NCBI RefSeq assembly: GCF_002998295.1
Contig: NZ_CP027226.1
Span: forward strand, 682,001-746,000
Source of the DNA: Fastidiosipila sanguinis
GTDB lineage: Bacteria; Bacillota; Clostridia; Saccharofermentanales; Fastidiosipilaceae
Length of the DNA stretch: 64,000 nt
Direction of reading: 5' to 3'
Shown: positions 35,629 to 44,023 of the stretch, in pieces
How positions within the stretch are numbered: the stretch's first letter is position 1
Layout of the letters: the number at the start of each line of letters is the position of its first letter
The notes under the pieces: generated by a model
What the model was told of the DNA's origin: nothing
Seen by the model: the letters and a program-made list of their open reading frames with translations, nothing else
Databases searched by the model: none
Made by a program: the position numbers and the translations under genes

Positions 35629-36327
35629 TTATTTATTTCTATTTTTCTCAGCTTCAAATTTATAACCTATTCCATAAACAGTAACTAGTGACCAATGTGA
35701 GCTGTATCCAATTTTTTGTCTAATTTGTTTGATATGAGTATCTATGGTCCTACTATCACCATAATAATCTTCACCCCAAACACTATTAAGAATAGTTCCT
35801 CTTGTCATTACTTTTCCTGGATGAGATGCTAAAAAATACAGAACCTCTACTTCCTTAGGAGTAAATGGAATTTTCATTCCTTCAACTTCAACTTCATATG
35901 TATCAAGATCAATTCTAAGATCAGGAAATTCTAATAAATGTTGTACTACAGAATCTGTAGAATCAATTCTTCTAGTTATAGCTTTTACTCTAGCGATAAC
36001 TTCTCTAGGACTAAATGGTTTAACAATGTAATCATCTGCACCTAATTCAAGGCCAATAATCCTATCAATTTCATCACCTTTAGCAGTTAACATTATTATA
36101 GGTACATTTGAAGACTTTCTAATCTCTCTACAGACATCTATACCTGAAATTTCTGGCATCATTAGGTCTAAGATTATCAACTTATAATCTCTGGCATTAA
36201 ATTTATCCAAGACAGACTGACCATCATAAACTGAGTCATAACTATAACCCTCATTTTTTAGATATAAGCCCAAAGATTCATGAACTATTGGATCATCATC
36301 AGCTATTAATATAATTTTCTCGTCCAT
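35629..36327 (-). CDS. OmpR/PhoB-family response regulator
   Basis: 232 residues. The receiver domain has the acidic pocket IADDDPIV, the phospho-accepting Asp54 in IILDLMMPE, the switch Thr in MLTAKGD and the Lys in YIVKPFSPREV. The C-terminal winged helix (FTPKEVEVLYFLASHPGKVMTRGTILNSVWGEDYYGDSRTIDTHIKQIRQKIG, whole block about 145-215) is of the Trans_reg_C type that binds tandem direct repeats. A good AAGGGGG site precedes the ATG. The gene leads the regulator-kinase pair and follows the glycosyltransferase gene; PhoP, WalR and similar regulators share this architecture. Confidence 0.95.
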   Translation of the reverse strand: MDEKIILIADDDPIVHESLGLYLKNEGYSYDSVYDGQSVLDKFNARDYKLIILDLMMPEISGIDVCREIRKSSNVPIIMLTAKGDEIDRIIGLELGADDYIVKPFSPREVIARVKAITRRIDSTDSVVQHLLEFPDLRIDLDTYEVEVEGMKIPFTPKEVEVLYFLASHPGKVMTRGTILNSVWGEDYYGDSRTIDTHIKQIRQKIGYSSHWSLVTVYGIGYKFEAEKNRNK

Positions 36328-36369
36328 ATAAGCCCCCTTGAAATTTAATTGCTACAAATATTATACATA

Positions 36370-37101
36370 TCATTTATTACAAAATACTTTTTTCCATTTA
36401 AGACTTTGACTAATAAATTTTCTTGCAAACTTGAACGTACTTTTAAAGTTAATTGAGTTCTTACCGAGCTGGCGTTCAAAGAAATCTATCTTATGCCTTG
36501 TCATAGTTAATTCTTTGTTATCCTCTAATTTTTCACCAATAATTGAACATAAAACATTACTTAATAAAAAGTCATCAGGAATATATTGAATAATTTTTTC
36601 TAGAGCATGTTTGTTATAAAGTCTAAAAGGCACATTCGCATCTTTAATATTTTCTTTGAAAAGAATCCATACGACTTTACTTAATATTGAACTAACAAAC
36701 TTTCTTGACAATCCATCTTTTCTATCAAAACGATAACCTAATTGCACATCATATTTATTACGATTATCCCAAAAAACATTAAAATCCTTAGCTCTAGTTT
36801 GACAATCAGAATCGGTCTGAAAAATGAAATCTGCACCTGCATTTAATGCTTCTTTATAGGCGAAAGTTACACTAGGACCATGACCAGAATTTTTCTTGTT
36901 AATGAAAATTAGCTTTGGGTAGTATTTTTTTAGTTCAGTCAAAACTGAAATTGTGTCATCCTTACTACCATCATTAACAATTAAAATTCTTGAATCCTTT
37001 GAAGTTTCAGTCCATGGATACCACTCTGAAATTAATTCAGGTAAATTTTTTGCTTCATTATAAGCTGGCATTACGATATAAAGTGTATCTTCTTTTAACA
37101 T
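36370..37101 (-). CDS. family 2 glycosyltransferase
   Basis: 243 residues of a GT-A fold. It starts TLYIVMPAYNEAKNLPELI, with nucleotide-binding ILIVNDGSKDDTISVL and the metal-binding DFIFQTDSDCQT (a D-x-D). It resembles dolichyl- or undecaprenyl-phosphate sugar transferases (DPM1-like) but has no C-terminal membrane helices; the C-terminus is basic (KFARKFISQSLKWKKV). A sugar-lipid or surface-glycan role is likely, with substrates unknown. It lies between corA and the response regulator, with AAAAGGTG in front of the ATG. Confidence 0.85.
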   Translation of the reverse strand: MLKEDTLYIVMPAYNEAKNLPELISEWYPWTETSKDSRILIVNDGSKDDTISVLTELKKYYPKLIFINKKNSGHGPSVTFAYKEALNAGADFIFQTDSDCQTRAKDFNVFWDNRNKYDVQLGYRFDRKDGLSRKFVSSILSKVVWILFKENIKDANVPFRLYNKHALEKIIQYIPDDFLLSNVLCSIIGEKLEDNKELTMTRHKIDFFERQLGKNSINFKSTFKFARKFISQSLKWKKVFCNK

Positions 37102-37128
37102 ATTTCACCTTTTCAGTTATAAGTAAAA

Positions 37129-38067
37129 TTATAACATCCTTAGTTTTCGCAAAAGATAGGCTACCAAAACTGTTAACAACACTATTACGGCCATTATAAT
37201 TAAGAATCCAAAAGGTTTATCTTGCATAGGTACCCAAACATTCATACCCCAAATACCACTAACTATAGTTGGAATTGACATTACAAAAGTGATTGATGTC
37301 AAAATCTTCATCGCATCATTCTGATTATTAGAGATAATTGAAGCATAAGTCTCCATTGTACTAGATAAAATGTCAGTATAGAGACTTGTCATTTCTAAAG
37401 CCTGCTTGTTATCAGTAATTACATCTTCAAGTAAGTCTGAATCTTCTGGGTAGTTTTTTATAAGGTGATGACGTAAAAGTCTCTCAAGAACCTTCTCATT
37501 ACCTCTCAAAGATGTTGCAAAGTAGACTAATGATTTTTCAATTTTTAACAAACTAAGTAATTCTTTATTTTCAATTGAGTCCTTAACATTTGTCGTAATC
37601 CTATCACTCAACTTTTCAAGAATTTTAAGGTTTCTTAAATACTCATTTGAAGTATTTTGTAATATTTGTAAGATGAATCGAGTTTTATACTGCGTATAAA
37701 AATCTTTACTTTTATTAGTTTTGCCCTTTAAAAACTTCTCCAAAACAGTATCTTCACTAATACATACTGTAATGATATAGTTCTTAAAATGAAAGATAGC
37801 TAAAGGTATAGTTTCATAAAACTCATCATCATCTTTACTCTTAATTGGGACATTAATTATTATAAAAGTATCTTCATCTTCATATTCATAACGTGGAGAT
37901 TCCTCAGGATCAAGAGCATCTTCTAAAATAGTAGGATCCACATTAAATCTATCTATTAACAAAGCTTTCTCTTCAGCACTTGGATCTACTACATTTATCC
38001 AAGCACCATTTTCAAATTCATTTAGCTTAACAAGTTCTTTATCTCGAGTAATATAAAAGTCTATCAT
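37129..38067 (-). CDS. CorA-family magnesium/divalent cation transporter
   Basis: 312 residues. The N-terminal soluble domain (about 1-240) is acidic and helical; two C-terminal membrane helices (about 250-273 and 285-305) flank the signature loop GIWGMNVWVP, whose Gly-Met-Asn forms the Mg2+ selectivity filter. Length and topology fit a pentameric CorA channel. The extreme C-terminus (LLRKLRML) is basic, as usual for cytoplasmic tails. It is encoded after the Na/Pi cotransporter and before the glycosyltransferase, all on one strand with short gaps, so these may share a transcript. Confidence 0.95.
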   Translation of the reverse strand: MIDFYITRDKELVKLNEFENGAWINVVDPSAEEKALLIDRFNVDPTILEDALDPEESPRYEYEDEDTFIIINVPIKSKDDDEFYETIPLAIFHFKNYIITVCISEDTVLEKFLKGKTNKSKDFYTQYKTRFILQILQNTSNEYLRNLKILEKLSDRITTNVKDSIENKELLSLLKIEKSLVYFATSLRGNEKVLERLLRHHLIKNYPEDSDLLEDVITDNKQALEMTSLYTDILSSTMETYASIISNNQNDAMKILTSITFVMSIPTIVSGIWGMNVWVPMQDKPFGFLIIMAVIVLLTVLVAYLLRKLRML

Positions 38068-38162
38068 CTCTTCCCCCTAACATAGTTCGAATAATTCTAT
38101 TATATAAAATATTTTCATATCTGCGTTAGGAAGATTTAATGATAGACTAAATGTTACAGTAA

Positions 38163-39935
38163 TTATACAAGTGGATAAACTTTTTCAAATTCAGCTAATG
38201 TTGTTTTATACATTTCAGAATTTTTATCAATATTATTTTCAAAATCATGAGTCCTATTATTATCAGTATCTAACTGTAATATATATAGTGAAATGTTGTT
38301 ACAGTGATCTGAGACTCTTTCTAAACCATTAAATACATCGGTAATTGCAATACCATTCTTGACCTTACATTTACCTTTTTTCATACGTTTAATATGTTTT
38401 TTAACCATATGTTTATCTAGATTATTAATATGTTCTTCAAGAGGCGGTATTGTTTCTACAAATGTTGAATTCTGATCTCCCAAACTCTTATATGTTCTAT
38501 CAACAATATCTTGAACTGCAGAGAAATATAAATGTAGGTCTTCTCTAGCATCCTTAGAAAACTCTCTCGACTTATCTGCACTAGCTTTAACAGTATTCGC
38601 AAAATTCATGGCATGATCACAAATTCTTTCGACATCATTCATACCGTTAAATACTAAAGTTAATCTTTGACTATCATCTTCATTAAGCTCTTTAACAAGT
38701 AATTGAGATGTATAATTCTTCAAAGCATCTTCGAATCTATCAACACTTTGCTCTAGTTCTTCAATATCTAAGAATTTCTCATCTGTATAATCATCAAAAA
38801 GTTCAAAACTTAATTTCAGAGCTTTATCAGAATATTCCATCATTTTTACCAAAACTTCATAAGATCTATTTAATGCTAAGTGAGGTTGCTCTAAGAACAA
38901 TGGATCCAATAAATTCAAAGTCTTTATTGTACTATCTTGACCGGTGCTATTAGTATCTGCGTCTGATGGAATAATAATCCTAGAAAATTCAACTAATTGT
39001 TTAGTAAATGGTAATAAAATCAATGTTGTGAATAAGTTAAATATTGTGTGAACCATAGCAATAGAGAACTCTGTTACTTTATCTCCCATAAATGAGAAAG
39101 GCCAGAGAAAATCTATTACATAAAATAAACTAACAAAAATAATTGTACCTAATATATTAAAAGTTAGATGAATAACTGAAACTCTTTTTGCATTTTTCTT
39201 ACTTCCAATAGCAGCAAGCATTGCAGTAATACAGGTACCTATATTTTGACCCATAATAATTGGGAATGTTGAAGCGAATGTAATTTCTCCAGTAGTACTT
39301 AATGCTTGCAAAATACCTATAGATGCTGACGAAGATTGAACAATTGCAGTTACTACTGCACCTACAATTATTCCTAGGACAGGATTTGTGAAAATAGTGA
39401 AAGCTCTCGTAAAGTTAGGGTTACCTTGCAGTCCAGACATTGAAGCACTCATAGCACTCATACCAAACATAATAACTGAGAATCCTAATATGGTATTAGC
39501 AATAGCCTTCTTTCTTTCAGTTTTCGCTGTAGATAGCATAATAACTGCGATTATTGCAAGTATAGGTGTAAAGGTAGATGGTTTGAGGATTTGAACGATA
39601 AAACTATCCCCATCCAATCCACTCAAACTTAAGATCCAGGCAGTTATAGTAGTACCTATGTTTGCACCCATAATAACTGGAACAGTTTGTTTAAGTTTCA
39701 TCACTCCTGAGTTAACGAGAGCAACTAACATAATAGTAACAGCGGAGGAAGATTGAACTACTGTGGTAACAACAATACCAAGGAAAACACCTTTGAATTT
39801 ATTTGAAGTTAATTTACCTAAAATATTTTCCAATTGCCCACTTGAAGCATTTTGCAAGCCATTTCCCATTACATTTAAACCAAATAGAAATAAGGCCAGC
39901 CCACCTAAAAGGTCAAGTACACTATAAATATCCAT
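38163..39935 (-). CDS. Na+/Pi cotransporter (NptA/YjbB type) with PhoU-like C-terminal domain
   Basis: 590 residues. The N-terminal half (about 1-320) holds the inverted repeat of Na/Pi-cotransporter domains, each with a VQSSSA motif (TVVQSSSAVTIMLVALVNSG and AIVQSSSASIGILQALSTTG) and a GANIGTT/GQNIGTC partner motif. The C-terminal half (about 360-575) is a helical PhoU-like domain with repeated acidic motifs (NGMNDVERICDHA, NGLERVSDHCNN) that bind metal clusters in PhoU. Such fused proteins take up or export phosphate and sense it. It is the first of a minus-strand series leading to a PhoPR-like pair, which fits a phosphate-response setting. The ribosome binding site is TTGAGGT. Confidence 0.94.
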   Translation of the reverse strand: MDIYSVLDLLGGLALFLFGLNVMGNGLQNASSGQLENILGKLTSNKFKGVFLGIVVTTVVQSSSAVTIMLVALVNSGVMKLKQTVPVIMGANIGTTITAWILSLSGLDGDSFIVQILKPSTFTPILAIIAVIMLSTAKTERKKAIANTILGFSVIMFGMSAMSASMSGLQGNPNFTRAFTIFTNPVLGIIVGAVVTAIVQSSSASIGILQALSTTGEITFASTFPIIMGQNIGTCITAMLAAIGSKKNAKRVSVIHLTFNILGTIIFVSLFYVIDFLWPFSFMGDKVTEFSIAMVHTIFNLFTTLILLPFTKQLVEFSRIIIPSDADTNSTGQDSTIKTLNLLDPLFLEQPHLALNRSYEVLVKMMEYSDKALKLSFELFDDYTDEKFLDIEELEQSVDRFEDALKNYTSQLLVKELNEDDSQRLTLVFNGMNDVERICDHAMNFANTVKASADKSREFSKDAREDLHLYFSAVQDIVDRTYKSLGDQNSTFVETIPPLEEHINNLDKHMVKKHIKRMKKGKCKVKNGIAITDVFNGLERVSDHCNNISLYILQLDTDNNRTHDFENNIDKNSEMYKTTLAEFEKVYPLV

Positions 39936-40083
39936 ATTTACCTCAATGTTTATATTTTATATTTAATTTTAAATTAAAGTTACATTCTAATTAAAATATT
40001 GTTAACGGTTAGAATTTTAACGTATAAACACAGAAAAATAAAGACATATCTGAAAAATACTATACATATCATAAAACTATTAT

Positions 40084-40121
40084 TTTATAAAAGCTCACCA
40101 ACATAATAATGATTGTGAGCT
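40084..40121 (-). terminator. intrinsic terminator after tRNA-Thr
   Basis: Stem AGCTCAC (40092-40098) with GTGAGCT (40115-40121) and, on the minus strand, a TTTTAT tail. Confidence 0.8.
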
Positions 40122-40127
40122 CTAAAC

Positions 40128-40202
40128 TGGAGCCACAAATGGGAATCGAACCCACGACCTACTCTTTACGAGGGAGTTGCTCTACCCCTGAGCTATTGTG
40201 GC
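40128..40202 (-). tRNA. tRNA-Thr (anticodon CGT)
   Basis: 75 bases including an encoded CCA end. The acceptor stem GCCACAA/TTGTGGC, D arm GCTC-AGGGGTA-GAGC, and T arm GTGGG-TTCGATT-CCCAT fold normally. The seven-base anticodon loop is CTCGTAA, giving anticodon CGT, which reads ACG (Thr). The last pair of the anticodon stem (31-39) is a C-A mismatch. It lies 57 bases after tRNA-Ala with a terminator between them. Confidence 0.95.
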
Positions 40203-40216
40203 AAAGATTATTTTGT

Positions 40217-40255
40217 TAAAAATAAAAGCCTACGCAGCAAATGCTTCTGTAGGCT
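40217..40255 (-). terminator. intrinsic terminator after tRNA-Ala
   Basis: Stem AGCCTAC (40227-40233) with GTAGGCT (40249-40255), extended by inner pairs; TTTTATTTTT follows on the minus strand. tRNA-Thr therefore probably needs readthrough or its own promoter. Confidence 0.8.
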
Positions 40256-40259
40256 GATT

Positions 40260-40335
<76 letters not shown>

Positions 40336-40347
40336 TTAACTATTGCT

Positions 40348-40376
40348 ATTATACTTATTCTGTTACTAAAAGTCTA
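40348..40376 (-). promoter_or_regulatory. tRNA-Ala promoter, SigA type
   Basis: Minus-strand -35 TAGACT (40371-40376), 17-bp spacer, -10 TATAAT (40348-40353), immediately upstream of the tRNA 5' end. Confidence 0.75.
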
Positions 40377-40450
40377 CTTAATAAATTAGCATTTATTTGA
40401 GGCTATTTTTTTAAGTTTTCTATTAAATACTTCTTTTATATTTCTTAAAC

Positions 40451-40494
40451 TAGTACGATTTTAGTAGGTTTCAGTATATTTTTAGTACGATTTT
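40451..40494. repeat. 12-bp direct repeat in the tmRNA/tRNA-Ala gap
   Basis: TAGTACGATTTT occurs at 40451-40462 and again at 40483-40494, with further TTTTAGTA copies between and after. The gap from 40336 to 40556 holds this, the tRNA-Ala promoter and the tmRNA terminator; I see no gene in it. Confidence 0.5.
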
Positions 40495-40510
40495 GTTTTG
40501 GTTTTAGTAT

Positions 40511-40549
40511 TAAAAAGAAAACCCTGCAACCCATAAAGGTTACAAGGTT
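40511..40549 (-). terminator. intrinsic terminator of tmRNA
   Basis: A 12-bp stem (40520-40531 with 40538-40549, two G-U pairs) around a six-base loop, followed on the minus strand by TTCTTTTT. Confidence 0.85.
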
Positions 40550-40556
40550 GATTGGT

Positions 40557-40933
40557 TGGTGGAGATGGCGAGAATTGAACTCGCGTCCAAAACTATTTCC
40601 ACTAGCTCTTCTCCGAGTGCAGTCAGTTTATGAAGTATTCCCCTTGTACCGTGCCAACTGACAGGCTGGCACTCCGGTAGCTTCATAAGTACACTTAGGT
40701 CGCAAAGCTTAAACCTAAGCGGTCCCTGTTTAACCTCTAACAGGTAAGGTCTGTTAACCTCACAGTGGCTAGGTCACAGATAACCTAGGTTGTGCGCTGC
40801 TATAAAATTAAGCTGCAGCTAAAGCGTAATCGTTATTTGCAATTACAATTTTGCCAGATGATTAAAGAGGCCAACTGGCATCCTCTACTCGCTAAACTAG
40901 CTTCTACAGCCCTGTCGAAACCTGTACATCCCC
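40557..40933 (-). ncRNA. ssrA: transfer-messenger RNA (tmRNA)
   Basis: 377 bases including an encoded CCA. The tRNA-like ends pair as GGGGATG (40933-40927) with CATCTCC, again with the G3-U70 pair for alanylation, and the T arm GCGAG-TTCAATT-CTCGC is clear. tmRNA rescues stalled ribosomes by adding a degradation tag. The tag frame runs from GCA at 40840 to the TAA ending at 40808 and encodes ANNDYALAAA, with the ALAA-type C-terminus recognised by ClpXP and FtsH. A one-piece (not permuted) form. A TATAAC box six bases upstream of the 5' end is a likely -10 element. Confidence 0.98.
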
Positions 40934-40939
40934 ATGACT

Positions 40940-40945
40940 GTTATA
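40940..40945 (-). promoter_or_regulatory. -10 box of the ssrA promoter
   Basis: Minus-strand TATAAC, six bases before the tmRNA 5' end. The matching -35 position falls in the U-tract and arm of the secA terminator; its sequence (GTTATT at about 17 bp) is weak. Confidence 0.45.
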
Positions 40946-40956
40946 GAATAATAACA

Positions 40957-41020
40957 CAAAAAAATAACTGTGGCAGTAATTTTCATTAATAATGTTTAAT
41001 TTAACCCACCACAGTTATTT
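40957..41020 (-). terminator. intrinsic terminator of secA
   Basis: A perfect 12-bp stem, AAATAACTGTGG (40962-40973) with its complement (41009-41020), a 35-base loop that can itself pair, and seven T residues on the minus strand. The U-tract overlaps the ssrA promoter region. Confidence 0.75.
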
Positions 41021-41047
41021 ATTAACTTGTTTTAAAACATAGCACTC

Positions 41048-43912
41048 TTATCTTCCGTGACATTGTTTATATTTTTTACCACTTCCACAAGGACAAGGTT
41101 CATTCCTACCTGCTCTAATCTCTTTTTCTATGGGTTCAGAGCTTTGATCTTTAGATTGTTCTTCTCCTCGTTTAGCTTCAGCTTTTCTTAGTTCACGAGC
41201 AGCCATCTCCTGACGTCTTCTAAGCTCTTCTAATTTTGCTTGTTGCTCTTCCGGACTCATTGGTTTTGCTTGTTCAACTGTGGCACCTTCAACCTCTTCG
41301 TTTTCTTTACGTTCAGGTTTTTGATTGCTGACAAACTCAGCTCTCAAGATTAACTTAGCACAGTCTCTAGCAATAGCTTCATTCATTTCAACAAACATTT
41401 CATAACCCTCTCTACGATACTCTTGTACTGGGTTATGTTGAGCAACAGATCTCATGCTAATAGCACTCTTTAATCTGTCCATGTTATCAATATGATCCAT
41501 CCACTTAGAATCAACTGTTCTTAGTAGTACAACTCTTTCAGCTTCACGCATAAAGTCTGCGCCGCCTAGTTCACGCTCACGATTTCTATATTTTTCAATC
41601 GCTGCTTCTTGAACATCTGCAAGTATATTATTGAAGCTTTCTCCTTCAGCTACTCTTTCTTCTAGATCTTTATAAACACTTAATTCACCTGTTATGTCAC
41701 GTAATTGTGTTAAGAAACCAACTAAATCCATTGAACTTTTATCTGTGTGTTCATGAGCAATAAGGAAGTCATTAAAAATTTTCTCTATGGAACTATTAAT
41801 ATATGATTCAAAAACATCTTGTAAATCATGTCCTTCAAGAACTTGTCTTCTTTCTTTGTAAATGACTTCACGTTGTTGGTTCATAACGTCATCATATTCA
41901 AGAACATTTTTTCTAATACCAAAGTTTCTACCCTCAACTTTTTTCTGAGCTGAGCTAATAGCATTAGTTAACATTCTATGTTGAATCTCTGTATCTTCAT
42001 CAACACCTAGACTGTTAAACATTCCTAACATTCTATCACCACCGAATTGTCTCATTAAATCGTCATCAAGTGATAGATAAAATTTACTACTTCCTGGGTC
42101 TCCTTGACGTCCTGAACGACCTCTTAACTGATTATCTATACGTCTAGATTCGTGTCTCTCTGTACCAATAACATAAAGACCTCCAGCTTCAACAACCTTT
42201 TGTTTTTCTGCATCAGTATGGACCTTAAATTTAGAATATAGTTCTTGGAATTTTTTACGAGCAGCCAATATATTTTCATCATCAGTATCATTATATGCTG
42301 TTGATGCTTCTATTAACTCATCATCATAACCTTCTTCACGCATTTCTTGTCTAGCTAAGTACTCAGGGTTACCACCTAGCAAAATGTCAGTACCTCTACC
42401 AGCCATATTCGTAGCAATAGTAACGGAACCTAATCTACCAGCCTGAGCAATAATTTCAGCCTCTCGTGCATGTTGCTTAGCGTTAAGTACATTATGTTTA
42501 ATACCATTTCTAGAGAATAACTTGCTAATAATTTCAGAATTCTCAACTGATACTGTACCTACTAGAACAGGTTGACCTTTCGCTTGAGCTTCTTTAACTT
42601 CATTAACAACTGCGTTCAACTTTCCTGACTCTGATTTATATACAGCATCAGCCTGATCATCACGTACAACATCTTTATTAGTAGGAATCTCAATAACATC
42701 CAAATTATAAATACTTCTAAATTCATCTTCTTCTGTTAAAGCTGTACCAGTCATACCAGAAAGTTTGGTATACATTCTGAAGTAATTTTGGAATGTAATG
42801 GTTGCTAAAGTCTTACTTTCTCTATTAACCTTAACCCCTTCTTTTGCTTCAATAGCTTGGTGCAAACCATCAGAGTAACGTCTACCATCCATTAAACGAC
42901 CTGTAAAGTCATCAACAATTACAATCTCATTGTCTTTAACTATGTATTGCTCATCCTTATGCATGGTTCCATGAGCTTTTAAAGCATTATTTATATAATG
43001 TTGCAAATCAAAATTAGACTCGTCAGAAAGGTTGTCTATGTTGAAATATCTTTCTGCCTTAGCAACACCATTTGAAGTTAAGACAGCTGTCTTTGCTTTC
43101 TCATCAACTATATAATCAGAATCACCAGCAATTTCATCTACAGATTCCTTGCTATCCATTTCTGCTACTACATATGGATCTAAAGTCCTTACAAAGGCAT
43201 CAGCTTGACCATACATTTCACTTGAATTTTCACCTGCCCCAGAAATAATTAATGGTGTTCTAGCTTCATCGATAAGAATGGAGTCAACCTCGTCAACAAT
43301 AGCATAATGTAGCTCTCGTTGAACTAATTGTTCTTTATAAGTAACCATGTTATCTCTTAGGTAATCAAATCCAAATTCATTATTTGTACCATAAGTGATA
43401 TCTGCAGCATATGATTTTCTTCTTTGCTCTTTATCTAAACCTGGTACTATAAGTCCAACTGTTAAGCCTAAATATTCATAAACTTTACCCATCCACTCAC
43501 TATCACGTTTAGCTAGGTAATCGTTAACCGTAACTACATGGACACCTTTGCCTGCCAAAGCATTTAAGTAAACTGGAGAAGTAGCAACAAGTGTCTTACC
43601 TTCACCAGTCTTCATTTCTGCAATTCTACCTTGATGTAATACAATTCCACCAATTAATTGAACTGGATAATGTTTCATATCTAAAACACGCCATGACGCT
43701 TCTCTTACAGTTGCAAATGCTTCTGGTAAAATATCGTCAAGAGTCTCACCATTAGCTAATCTAGCTTTTAACTTCGCTGTCATGCCTTTTAATTCAGCTT
43801 CTGACATCTTAGAAAATTCGTCTTCTAAATCTAAAATATTCTTTACAATAGGTCGTATTCTTTTAATTTCACGTTCACTATAGGTACCAAATATTTTTTC
43901 AAATAAACCCAT
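41048..43912 (-). CDS. secA: preprotein translocase ATPase SecA
   Basis: 954 residues. SecA drives secretory proteins through SecYEG at the membrane. Walker A is MKTGEGKTLVA near residue 100, followed by YGTNNEFGFDYLRDNM, Walker B VDEVDSILIDEARTPLIISG, motif TGMTGTA, the helicase motif VTIATNMAGRGTDILLGG, QLRGRSGRQGDPG and the C-terminal helical scaffold (MRSVAQHNPVQEYRREGYEMF). The C-terminus has the SEC-C zinc motif [19 protein letters not shown] used for SecB and lipid binding. It lies between the pilin-like genes and ssrA and has its own terminator. Confidence 0.99.
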   Translation of the reverse strand: MGLFEKIFGTYSEREIKRIRPIVKNILDLEDEFSKMSEAELKGMTAKLKARLANGETLDDILPEAFATVREASWRVLDMKHYPVQLIGGIVLHQGRIAEMKTGEGKTLVATSPVYLNALAGKGVHVVTVNDYLAKRDSEWMGKVYEYLGLTVGLIVPGLDKEQRRKSYAADITYGTNNEFGFDYLRDNMVTYKEQLVQRELHYAIVDEVDSILIDEARTPLIISGAGENSSEMYGQADAFVRTLDPYVVAEMDSKESVDEIAGDSDYIVDEKAKTAVLTSNGVAKAERYFNIDNLSDESNFDLQHYINNALKAHGTMHKDEQYIVKDNEIVIVDDFTGRLMDGRRYSDGLHQAIEAKEGVKVNRESKTLATITFQNYFRMYTKLSGMTGTALTEEDEFRSIYNLDVIEIPTNKDVVRDDQADAVYKSESGKLNAVVNEVKEAQAKGQPVLVGTVSVENSEIISKLFSRNGIKHNVLNAKQHAREAEIIAQAGRLGSVTIATNMAGRGTDILLGGNPEYLARQEMREEGYDDELIEASTAYNDTDDENILAARKKFQELYSKFKVHTDAEKQKVVEAGGLYVIGTERHESRRIDNQLRGRSGRQGDPGSSKFYLSLDDDLMRQFGGDRMLGMFNSLGVDEDTEIQHRMLTNAISSAQKKVEGRNFGIRKNVLEYDDVMNQQREVIYKERRQVLEGHDLQDVFESYINSSIEKIFNDFLIAHEHTDKSSMDLVGFLTQLRDITGELSVYKDLEERVAEGESFNNILADVQEAAIEKYRNRERELGGADFMREAERVVLLRTVDSKWMDHIDNMDRLKSAISMRSVAQHNPVQEYRREGYEMFVEMNEAIARDCAKLILRAEFVSNQKPERKENEEVEGATVEQAKPMSPEEQQAKLEELRRRQEMAARELRKAEAKRGEEQSKDQSSEPIEKEIRAGRNEPCPCGSGKKYKQCHGR

Positions 43913-44023
43913 TAAAAATTTTCCCCTTTGATTTTACTTATCTTAGTTCTCAATATAATATTCCCATTATTTTTCGTACTGTATTATAACATTCATTTTA
44001 TTTTATCACTAATAGAGAAATAC

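Noticed and set aside
40792-40989. Plus-strand 65-codon frame
   Set aside because: It is antisense to the tmRNA and its promoter region; no protein family or ribosome binding site.
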